A DNA stretch of 32,132 bases from Actinomycetota bacterium. GTDB lineage: Bacteria; Actinomycetota; Humimicrobiia; JAHJRV01. Below, one piece after another: positions 1-7,369 of this stretch (position 1 is its first letter; each line of letters starts with the position of its first letter). The stretch lies in NCBI GenBank assembly GCA_018830725.1, contig JAHJRV010000047.1, positions 1-32,132 of the forward strand, read 5' to 3'. The position numbers and the translations under genes are program-made. The notes beneath the pieces are model-generated. The model worked only from the letters and a program-made list of their open reading frames with translations. It searched no databases and was not told where the DNA came from.

Positions 1-966
1 AATAATGCTGATATTTTTTCATGTGTTTCAAAACGACAAGAAAGTGCAACAATTGGTGAATTGGGGATTTTAGGAAGATTAAATCGATATACTTCTAAAT
101 ACAACTTTACAAGGTTGATTCCATGTGCGGCACCTGAGGATGATTTTTCTCACACTAAAAAGGTCTTGAGGGGAATTGATGTAGAAGAAGATGACTTCGT
201 GATTCTTTACAGTGGTGGTTACAACACATGGGTTGATGTTGATACACTTTTTAATGCTTTAACGATAGTAATGAATGAAAACCCAAAAATAAGATTTGTT
301 TCAACAGGGGGAGAGATTAAAGGAATTGATGAAAAGACATATCCTCACTTTTTAAAAAAGATTAAAAATTCACCTTTTAAAGATAGATTTTTAATGAAAG
401 GATGGATCCCTACTCAAGATGTTAAGAACTATTATTTTGAAGCCAATTTGGGAATTAATGTAGACAAAAAAATATATGAAGTTTTTTTAGGAAGTAAAAA
501 TAGGATTTTAGAATGGATGAGAGCGGGTCTTTTAGTACTGAGTTCAAAGGTTTGTGAGCTTTCATATCTTTTAGAAGAAGAAGGATTGGGGTTTACCTAT
601 ATAGCTGAGGATGCAAAATCTTTAAAGGATAAGATTGTTGAAATAATCTCAAATCCAAATTTAGTAAAAAAAGTTGCTGAAAAAGCAAAAAAGTATGTAA
701 TTGAAAACTTGACTTATTACAAAACAACAGAACCTCTAAGAGAATGGGCAAGAAATCCAAAAACATCACCTGATAGAGATAAGGAAAGGGTACTCGACAG
801 AAGCAAAGAAGAGGCTTTTCAAAATTTAGAGAGGATTGTTAAATCTCAACAGGAGATGATTAAAGTTAGAGATGAAAGAATAGCAGAGCTTGAGGAACTT
901 TTTCATAAAAAACTTATATACAGAATTTATAACTACCTAAAATTCATAAAAAAAAGAATATTCTAA
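1..966 (+). CDS. Glycosyltransferase family 4, C-terminal part (5' end outside window)
   Basis: The frame is open from the first base, so the gene starts left of the window and about 321 residues are visible. The protein looks like the C-terminal half of a GT-B (GT4) glycosyltransferase. It has a strand-loop 'ILYSGGYNTW', a 'STGG' strand, 'FLMKGWIP' and an acidic/hydrophobic segment ending 'NRILEWMRAGLLVLSS', where GT4 enzymes bind the nucleotide-sugar diphosphate. After about position 770 the product becomes charged and helical (a probable short coiled coil) and ends in a basic tail, consistent with peripheral membrane attachment. It probably transfers a sugar during surface-polysaccharide assembly in the cytoplasm, judging from the neighbouring glycosyltransferases. 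The specific sugar cannot be read from the sequence. A TTG at 61 is available as a start but would cut into the domain, so it is unlikely. Confidence 0.8.
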   Translation, partial: NNADIFSCVSKRQESATIGELGILGRLNRYTSKYNFTRLIPCAAPEDDFSHTKKVLRGIDVEEDDFVILYSGGYNTWVDVDTLFNALTIVMNENPKIRFVSTGGEIKGIDEKTYPHFLKKIKNSPFKDRFLMKGWIPTQDVKNYYFEANLGINVDKKIYEVFLGSKNRILEWMRAGLLVLSSKVCELSYLLEEEGLGFTYIAEDAKSLKDKIVEIISNPNLVKKVAEKAKKYVIENLTYYKTTEPLREWARNPKTSPDRDKERVLDRSKEEAFQNLERIVKSQQEMIKVRDERIAELEELFHKKLIYRIYNYLKFIKKRIF

Positions 967-1025
967 TATAGAATACATAAATTTAACAATGTATAAAATT
1001 CTAATTTTAAAAAGAAGTATTGAAT

Positions 1026-1138
1026 GATTTGGGCATAGTTTCTCCTTTCCCCTTCGTTACACTCGAGGGTCAATTCCCCTCCCTTTATGGGAGGGGGTAG
1101 GGGGAGGGTAAAATGTCTTCGAAACCATGCCACAAATC
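1026..1138 (+). repeat. Dispersed inverted-repeat element, copy 1
   Basis: The left arm GATTTGGGCATAGTTTC (1026-1042) is an imperfect reverse complement of the right arm GAAACCATGCCACAAATC (1121-1138). Between them lies a hairpin of CCCCTCCC and GGGAGGGG around a TTTAT loop, then a run of four G-tracts (1089-1108). It sits between two glycosyltransferase genes and its right end overlaps the false upstream ATG of the next gene. The same arms and core recur at 4612, 6246, 20100 and, reversed, 31949. Confidence 0.85.
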
Positions 1139-1154
1139 TCTGAAGAGAATTAAA

Positions 1155-2102
1155 ATGAATGAGGAGTCAAATTTCAAAAAAGTTTCTATAATAATTGTTA
1201 GCTATAATAGTTCAAAATTTATATTTGATTGCATAAATTCGATTAAGAATCAAGAATATCCTTATTATGAAATTATTGTTGTTGATAATGCTTCCTCTGA
1301 CAATTCTGTTTTTATAGTTAAAGAAAATTTTCCCGAAGTAAGAATTCATAAGTTATCAAGAAATCTCGGTTTTGCTGGAGCAGTGAATCTGGGAGTTAAT
1401 TTATCAAGTGGAGATATAATTGTTCTTTTAAATCCAGATGTTATTGTTAAAGAAAATTGGCTTTTAACCTTAACTGAAGCATTTCAAAATGAGCAAGTAG
1501 GAGTAGTAGGAAGTATTATATTAGATAGTAATCAATCATTTATTCAGCATGCTGGAGCAGTAATACACAAAAATGGTTTAACTGAACATATTGAATTAAG
1601 TCTTAAAGAGGTTTCTTTAACAGATAATGAAAAGTTAATGGAAAAAATAAAAGAAAAAATAAAAAAAGAGTTTGAAAAAACAGATATAGATTATGTTACA
1701 GGTGCATCAATGGCAATTAGAAGAAGTCTCTGGGATAAATTGTGTGGGTTTGATGAAAAATATTTTCCTGGATACTTTGAGGAGACAGATTTTTGCATTA
1801 AAATTAAAAATATGGGATATAAGGTAATATTAGAACCAAAATCAATATGCATTCACAAACAAGCATCATCAAGTGGCTTATTTAGTTCAACTTTTTATTA
1901 TTTTTATCATAAAAATAGAATCAGGTTTATTTTTAAAAACTATAGTTTTAGAAAATTTATTTATGTTTTTTTACCAAGTGAAATAAATTGGATAAGAAAC
2001 AAAAGGATTTCAAAAGAGAATATACCTCTTTTGAAAGCTTATCTTATAAATATCATAAATATTTTTTCAACTTTACATAGAAGAAAGAAATATATTTCAT
2101 AA
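1155..2102 (+). CDS. Glycosyltransferase family 2 (rhamnosyltransferase-like)
   Basis: This is a GT-A fold enzyme of 315 residues. The N-terminus has the nucleotide-binding start 'VSIIIVSYNSS', then 'VVDNASSDNS', 'NLGFAGAVNLG', the metal-binding region 'ILLNPDV' type, and the late 'GFDEKYFPGYFEETDFCIKI' block with its acidic catalytic-site residues. This layout is typical of WbbL/RfbN-like transferases that add deoxyhexoses to a growing lipid-linked glycan. I chose ATG 1155 because the upstream in-frame ATG at 1113 lies inside the inverted-repeat element. Starting there would add 14 residues that are copied in other element copies and are not part of the family. The ribosome-binding site is weak (GAAGAG). 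The gene is flanked by other glycosyltransferases, so a role in surface polysaccharide is likely. Donor and acceptor are unknown. Confidence 0.85.
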   Translation: MNEESNFKKVSIIIVSYNSSKFIFDCINSIKNQEYPYYEIIVVDNASSDNSVFIVKENFPEVRIHKLSRNLGFAGAVNLGVNLSSGDIIVLLNPDVIVKENWLLTLTEAFQNEQVGVVGSIILDSNQSFIQHAGAVIHKNGLTEHIELSLKEVSLTDNEKLMEKIKEKIKKEFEKTDIDYVTGASMAIRRSLWDKLCGFDEKYFPGYFEETDFCIKIKNMGYKVILEPKSICIHKQASSSGLFSSTFYYFYHKNRIRFIFKNYSFRKFIYVFLPSEINWIRNKRISKENIPLLKAYLINIINIFSTLHRRKKYIS

Positions 2103-2249
2103 ATTTATGTTTAATAATTTTTAATTGTTTAAAGGATTTTTTAAAAACTTAATTTCTAATGGTTTTATTATAGAATAAGTTTGAAAAATTAATTAATTAT
2201 TTATTTAGGAGATGTTTTTAATAAGCCAACACAGGTTGGGTGAAAAAAA

Positions 2250-4589
2250 TTGAAAAAGAATAATATATTAATTATAAGCTACGATGTCGTTGGAAGCCAA
2301 ATGGCTGGACCAGGAATAAGATACTATGAATTTGCCAAAACTTTATCTGATTTAGGTGAGGTAACCTTGGCTGTTCCAAATGAATGTGACCTACCCACAC
2401 CAGGTTTTGAGACAAAAAGATATGATTACAAAGCTCCAGATTCACTAAAACTATTTACTAATGATGCTGAAACAATAATTATTCAAGGTTATATATTACA
2501 TTTCTTTCCATTTCTGAAATTTTTTGAAGGAAAGGTTGTAGTAGATTTGTATAATCCTTTTCAATTTGAGAGCCTGGAGATGTTTAGTTATCATGGTATG
2601 GGTGAGAGACTAAGAATCGCAAGTAATGACCTTTCTACAATTAAAAGTCAATTACAACTTGGCGATCTGTTCATTTGTGCTAATGAAAGACAAAGAGATC
2701 TCTGGTTAGGTATGTTAAGTTCTGTTGGAAGAATAAATCCAAAGACCTATGATCAGGATAAGACTCTTAGGAAATTGATTGATGTTGTACCATTTGGAAT
2801 TCCAGCAGAAAAACCCAAACATACGAGGAAAGTTATGAAAGGAGTTATAGAGAATATAGGTTCAAATGATAAAGTCGTTTTATGGGGAGGAGGTATATGG
2901 AACTGGTTGGATCCAATAACTCCCATTAAGGCTATGGGAGAAATATGTAGAAAGAGGGAAGATATAAATTTGATCTTTCTTGGTGTAGAACATCCAGATC
3001 CGAGACTTCCTCAAATGAAAAAGGTATCTGAAGCAATAGATTTAAGTAAAAAAATGGGACTTTATAATAAGAACATATTTTTTAATAGGTGGGTTGATTA
3101 TAAAGATAGGCAGAATTTTTTACTTGAATCTGATATCGGAATAAGTGCTCATCCTTCTCATATTGAAACAAGATTTTCATTTAGAACAAGAATACTGGAT
3201 TACATCTGGGCTGGTTTGCCCATTATTACAACAAAGGGGGATTGGTCTCACAATTTAGTTGAAAGATATAGTATGGGAAAAGTTGTTGATTATAAAGATT
3301 ATCTGGGATGGGCGAGAGCTATATCAGAAATGATAAACAATACCTCAATTTATACAATCTATAAAAATAATGTAGCTAATCAAACTAATAATTACATATG
3401 GCCAAATGTAATTAAACCATTAAGGGGATACTTCAAAGAACCTTATTATGCTTCTGATAAAAAATACATTCATATTTTAAAAAACAAGGCTGAAGATGAG
3501 TTAATAGAAATATGTAATAATGAATTTAAAAATTATAATAAGATACTTCTATATTCAAATAGAAAAGATTTTCTATTTGAAAAGCTTAGTAAGGAAAAGG
3601 ATATAAATTTTGTCCCAATTGAATTTTCAAAAGACATCGAAAAGAAAGATGATTATTTAAGAGCAGAAATAGATTTTCATAATTTAGAAGATGAATTAAA
3701 AAAGAGTAAAAGATACGAGGCTGCTATTATAAGAAGTTCATTTAAACCTATTTCCTATCAGGATCTTTATAGTATTATCTCTCGGATATTAATACTACTA
3801 AAGAAGGATGGATTATTAGGAATTATATTGCCAGGCTTACCTTATTTCAGTAGATTTGTTACTGAACAAGAATCAATTGATACTCTTTTGGAGAAATATA
3901 TATTCACTATTGAGCTTCTTTTAAAAAATATAGGGTTTAAGATTTTAGATAAAACCGTTCTTAAATATTCAGCAATATTCAGTAGAGCATTAGAAGAGAG
4001 TCTGAAAGATTATATAACAAAAATTGAGGAAATATTAGGTGAACCAAGGATAATAAAGCTTGATAGAAAAGATTTTAGAGATATAAAACTTATTAGTAGA
4101 TTTGATATTTTAAGAGATGATTTAATAGAAGAGTTATTCTATAAAGAGATTAATAAGGTTAAAGGAGAATCAACAGAAAAGGAACCTAAAGTAAAGAAAC
4201 GAAGAGGAATAAGAAAGTACTTTGATTTTGTTGCAAGTTTATATTTTGAAAATATTAGAAGAAGTTATAATAAAACAATGCAGTCTATAAATCATAATGT
4301 TCACTTACAATTAAACAGGGAAACCAATCAGATAAATTCATTGTTAAGAAATGGTCTCCTGGCTATTAACAGTGACCTGGAAGAATTATTAAGTAACAAA
4401 CTAAACAGAATTTTAGAAGAAGTAAGAATGATAAAAAGAAGCTTTAAGCTCATTGATACTAAAAAATTAACTGATCATGAAGTGGATAACTTAAGGCAGA
4501 GAATAGAAGACATCTCTTCTGAATTAAGTCTTTTAGAAAATTTTGGTATGAGAATATCAAAGCAGATGGTAATATTTGCAAAAAAATAA
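2250..4589 (+). CDS. GT4 glycosyltransferase fused to a methyltransferase-like domain and C-terminal coiled coil
   Basis: The 779-residue protein appears to have three parts. Residues 1 to about 390 are a GT-B glycosyltransferase: N-terminal 'SYDVVGSQMAGPGIRYYEFA', then 'VLWGGGIWNWLDP', 'LIFLGVEHPDP', and the donor-binding segment 'FRTRILDYIWAGLPII'. Residues about 400-570 resemble a degenerate SAM-methyltransferase fold, with the late strand 'LLKKDGLLGIILPG' but no clear glycine-rich motif I. From about 620 the chain is charged and helical and probably forms a coiled coil. The start is TTG 2250, which gives the family's usual N-terminus. A 13-codon frame ending four bases into this gene could couple its translation. 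Neighbouring glycosyltransferases imply a role in polysaccharide building. The GT4 call is firm, the middle domain is an inference, and its activity may be lost. Confidence 0.8.
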   Translation: MKKNNILIISYDVVGSQMAGPGIRYYEFAKTLSDLGEVTLAVPNECDLPTPGFETKRYDYKAPDSLKLFTNDAETIIIQGYILHFFPFLKFFEGKVVVDLYNPFQFESLEMFSYHGMGERLRIASNDLSTIKSQLQLGDLFICANERQRDLWLGMLSSVGRINPKTYDQDKTLRKLIDVVPFGIPAEKPKHTRKVMKGVIENIGSNDKVVLWGGGIWNWLDPITPIKAMGEICRKREDINLIFLGVEHPDPRLPQMKKVSEAIDLSKKMGLYNKNIFFNRWVDYKDRQNFLLESDIGISAHPSHIETRFSFRTRILDYIWAGLPIITTKGDWSHNLVERYSMGKVVDYKDYLGWARAISEMINNTSIYTIYKNNVANQTNNYIWPNVIKPLRGYFKEPYYASDKKYIHILKNKAEDELIEICNNEFKNYNKILLYSNRKDFLFEKLSKEKDINFVPIEFSKDIEKKDDYLRAEIDFHNLEDELKKSKRYEAAIIRSSFKPISYQDLYSIISRILILLKKDGLLGIILPGLPYFSRFVTEQESIDTLLEKYIFTIELLLKNIGFKILDKTVLKYSAIFSRALEESLKDYITKIEEILGEPRIIKLDRKDFRDIKLISRFDILRDDLIEELFYKEINKVKGESTEKEPKVKKRRGIRKYFDFVASLYFENIRRSYNKTMQSINHNVHLQLNRETNQINSLLRNGLLAINSDLEELLSNKLNRILEEVRMIKRSFKLIDTKKLTDHEVDNLRQRIEDISSELSLLENFGMRISKQMVIFAKK

Positions 4590-4611
4590 CTACTACTTAA
4601 AAATAATTGGA

Positions 4612-4749
4612 AGATTTGGGCATAGTTTCTCAACTAATTATCCTCTCCCTTGGTGGGAGAGGGAAGGAGAACTTCTCTTATGATTCCCCTCCCTTTATGG
4701 GAGGGGGTAGGGGGAGGGTAAAATGTCTTCGAAACCATGCCACAAATCT
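4612..4749 (+). repeat. Dispersed inverted-repeat element, copy 2
   Basis: At 138 bp this is the longest copy. The left arm AGATTTGGGCATAGTTTC (4612-4629) pairs with the right arm GAAACCATGCCACAAATCT (4731-4749). It has two internal hairpins. One is CCTCTCCC/GGGAGAGG near 4642-4663, which is absent from the other copies. The other is the shared CCCCTCCC/GGGAGGGG hairpin followed by the four G-tracts at 4689-4708. It lies in the gap between the fused GT4 gene and the next GT2 gene. Confidence 0.85.
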
Positions 4750-4810
4750 ATAAGAAATTAATTAATTTAAGTATTAATAAAAATTAAGTAATTGATAAGT
4801 AGAAAGATTA

Positions 4811-6205
4811 ATGGAATTTTGGCCTTTTGTATCCATAATAACTGTAAATTTCAATGGTAAACATTTTTTAGATGAATGTTTTTCATCGATATTTTCAATA
4901 GATTATCCTAAAGAAAGATATGAAGTTATTATGGTTGATAATATCTCTACTGATGGTTCAGTTGATTTTGTTAGAAGAAATTATCCTGAAGTAATACTTA
5001 TAGAATCCTCACGAAATCTTGGTTTTGCAGGTGGAAACAATCTAGGGATTAGAAAGTCAAAAGGGGAGTATATAGCTCTAATCAATAACGATGCTCAGGT
5101 TGATGGAGATTGGCTAAAGGAACTTGTTTTGGTTGCAGATAAATTTCCAGAAATAGGAGCGATCACCTCTAAAGTATATTTCCATTATTTCTATTTACCT
5201 ATTAAATTAGATTGCAAAGCTGTTGTGCCAAAAGAAATGGGAAAAGGAAGGGATACAAGAAAGTTAGGTATAAGGGTAAATAAAGTTCTTATAAATAGGA
5301 TAGATGTTACGGAGGATGTTAAATTTATTAAAGGATTTTATCTTCCAGAAAAAATAAAGTCGGGTAATTTTTGCTGGAGTAGAGATAGTTCGGTTCTGGC
5401 AATTCCAATCAAAGATGTGGGGAAAAAAATAAAAGTTAGTTTATTTCTACAGTCTTTCTCACCCGATAATTTTCTAAATATAACTTTGGGTGATGAGTTA
5501 ATATATAAAGGCGATATTGGATTAAAGGAGATAAAAACAGTATTTTCCATTTCAAAAGAACAATCGTATCAGGTAAAAAATTTAATAAATAGTACTGGTA
5601 TATTTATAGACAAGCAAGGATATGGTGGTGATAGAGGCTTTGAGAGCTTTGATGAAAGTCAATTTGATGAGGTGCAAGAGGTTTTTGGAACAAGCGGTGT
5701 GAGTGCATTATTTAAACGTGAGATGTTAAATGAAGTTGGACTATTTGATGAGGATTTTTTTATGTATTATGAGGATTTAGATCTTTGCTGGAGAGCAAGG
5801 TATTTAAATTGGAAGATTTTATATAATCCAAAGTCAGTTGTTAGACATTATCACAGTGGTTCAAGCAAGGAATGGTCACCACTTTTTACATTTTATGTTT
5901 TAAGAAATAGATTATTAACCTTGCTAAAAAATGCACCCTTTAAAATGGTTATAAAATATTGGTTCAAATATTACCTTTCAATTCTATATTTAATAGGGCG
6001 TTTCTTTAAAGATCTGCTGCTTGAAGGAAAAATTGAAAATATGCTTAAAGTAAGATTAAAAGTTGCCCTTAGTCTTCTATTGAAATTACCAGGTCAATTA
6101 GCTAAAAGATTTAAGATACAAAAAACAAAAAAGGTTGATTTTAAAGAAATTTACAAGTGGATAGAAAAAGGGGAGAAATATAAAAAAGATTTTTCTAAAA
6201 TGTAA
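4811..6205 (+). CDS. Glycosyltransferase family 2 with a beta-rich insert domain
   Basis: The 464-residue GT-A enzyme begins 'VSIITVNFNGK', with 'MVDNISTDGS', 'NLGFAGGNNLG' and 'INNDAQVDGD' (the DxD-like metal site) in residues 7-100. The closing GT2 block 'FGTSGVSALFKREML' and 'FFMYYEDLDLCWRAR' comes only at 292-330. Residues about 125-256, absent from ordinary GT2 proteins, form a beta-rich insert with 'DTRKLGIRV' (148-156), 'GFYLPE' (175-180), 'CWSRDSSV' and 'SPDNFLNITLG'. A related insert occurs in the GT4 protein at 9495. The C-terminus (after about 345) carries hydrophobic and basic segments that suggest membrane association. The enzyme probably adds one residue of the surface glycan. 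The start ATG 4811 has little Shine-Dalgarno sequence, but the family motif begins six codons later, so it is well placed. Confidence 0.85.
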   Translation: MEFWPFVSIITVNFNGKHFLDECFSSIFSIDYPKERYEVIMVDNISTDGSVDFVRRNYPEVILIESSRNLGFAGGNNLGIRKSKGEYIALINNDAQVDGDWLKELVLVADKFPEIGAITSKVYFHYFYLPIKLDCKAVVPKEMGKGRDTRKLGIRVNKVLINRIDVTEDVKFIKGFYLPEKIKSGNFCWSRDSSVLAIPIKDVGKKIKVSLFLQSFSPDNFLNITLGDELIYKGDIGLKEIKTVFSISKEQSYQVKNLINSTGIFIDKQGYGGDRGFESFDESQFDEVQEVFGTSGVSALFKREMLNEVGLFDEDFFMYYEDLDLCWRARYLNWKILYNPKSVVRHYHSGSSKEWSPLFTFYVLRNRLLTLLKNAPFKMVIKYWFKYYLSILYLIGRFFKDLLLEGKIENMLKVRLKVALSLLLKLPGQLAKRFKIQKTKKVDFKEIYKWIEKGEKYKKDFSKM

Positions 6206-6245
6206 AAATGAATTCTCATTTAAAAATCAAAAAAAGAAATGTAGA

Positions 6246-6301
6246 AAGCTTTGGGCAAAGTTTCTTGACTAAATGTCTTCGAAACCATGCCACAAAGCTT
6301 T
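6246..6301 (+). repeat. Dispersed inverted-repeat element, minimal copy 3
   Basis: This copy is almost only the two arms. The left arm AGCTTTGGGCAAAGTTTC (6247-6264) and right arm GAAACCATGCCACAAAGCT (6281-6299) are separated by 16 bases. It lacks the G-rich core but keeps the conserved ATGTCTTC before the right arm. The outer stem pair differs from copies 1 and 2 on both sides (C with G instead of A with T), so the pairing is preserved. Confidence 0.8.
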
Positions 6302-6351
6302 TGAAATGAAATAGTTCAACAAGATATTAAATTTTAACTAAATAAATAAAA

Positions 6352-7341
6352 ATGGTTATAGTTTCAAAAAAAGAGATACCTAAATATCCAAAGATAAAAA
6401 GAGATGAAAAAATATCCGTAATAATAGTTAGTTATAATGTTGTTAATTTGCTTGAGAAATGTCTTAAGTCATTGACCCATGAAACTAAACTGTTGTTAGA
6501 TATCTGGGTTGTGGATAACAATTCTGGTGATGAAAGTGTGGATATGGTAAAAGAGAAATTCGAGCAGGTAAATTTGATTGAGAATAAAGAAAATATAGGT
6601 TTTGCCTGTGCAGTAAATAAAGTTTTAAAATTGTGTGATGGAGATTATATATTTCTTATTAATCCAGATGCTATTATTAAAAAAAATAGTATTGAAAAAT
6701 TGGTTGATTTTCTAAGGTCAAATCCAGAAGCTGGAGCTGTTGCACCAAAAATTTTATATCCTGATAATTCATTACAACTTTCCTGCAGGATTTTTCCTAA
6801 TATAACTACACAATTTCTCGAAAGTAGTTATTTATTCAAACTTTTTCCTAAAAGCAGATTTTTTGGTCAATATTTTATGAGTTGGTGGGATCATAATAGT
6901 CTAAAAGAGATTGACTGGGCATCGGGGTCTGCTTTAATGATAAAAATAGAAACATTATATGAAGTTGGGTTTTTAGATGAAGAGATGTTTATGTATAATG
7001 AAGACACAGATTGGTGTTATAGATGTTGGAAAAAAGGGTGGAAAATATATTACTTACCAGAAGCTAATATTATACATTATGATGCACAAAGTGCAAAAAT
7101 TTCTAAAGCAAATAGACTTATACAAGTATTAGAATCAAGATATCACTTTTTTAGAAAACACGGGTATAAAAATAGGATGTATATTATAAAAGCAATTGTT
7201 TTATCAGGACTTTTAGGAAGAATTATCATATCCTTTTTAGCTTGGTTACTGACTTTTTCTAAGGAAAGAAAAATTGTTAAATTTGAAAATTTAAAAAATT
7301 TTTACCAAGCTTTTTTATGGCATTTTTCTAAAAAATCTTAA
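6352..7341 (+). CDS. Glycosyltransferase family 2 (WbbL-like)
   Basis: This 329-residue GT-A transferase carries 'ISVIIVSYNVV', 'VVDNNSGDES', 'NIGFACAVNK', 'FLINPDAII' (the metal-site region) and 'FMYNEDTDWCYRCWKKGW', the acceptor-side acidic motif of rhamnosyltransferase-like GT2 enzymes. The segment 'GSALMIKIETLYEVG' precedes it in the standard order. Near the C-terminus a hydrophobic stretch around residues 280-300 could anchor the protein at the inner face of the membrane. About 28 bases separate it from the next GT2 gene, so the two are probably cotranscribed. An inverted-repeat copy lies just upstream. The start ATG 6352 has no obvious ribosome-binding site, and a downstream start would remove the N-terminal extension without touching the domain. 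Sugar specificity is unknown. Confidence 0.85.
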   Translation: MVIVSKKEIPKYPKIKRDEKISVIIVSYNVVNLLEKCLKSLTHETKLLLDIWVVDNNSGDESVDMVKEKFEQVNLIENKENIGFACAVNKVLKLCDGDYIFLINPDAIIKKNSIEKLVDFLRSNPEAGAVAPKILYPDNSLQLSCRIFPNITTQFLESSYLFKLFPKSRFFGQYFMSWWDHNSLKEIDWASGSALMIKIETLYEVGFLDEEMFMYNEDTDWCYRCWKKGWKIYYLPEANIIHYDAQSAKISKANRLIQVLESRYHFFRKHGYKNRMYIIKAIVLSGLLGRIIISFLAWLLTFSKERKIVKFENLKNFYQAFLWHFSKKS

Positions 7342-7369
7342 TATTTTTGCAGGATATTTTTAAAAGATT

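Noticed and set aside
1026-6301. CRISPR-like repeat array
   Set aside because: The repeated units are thousands of bases apart, differ in internal length and flank genes, with no spacers or cas genes.
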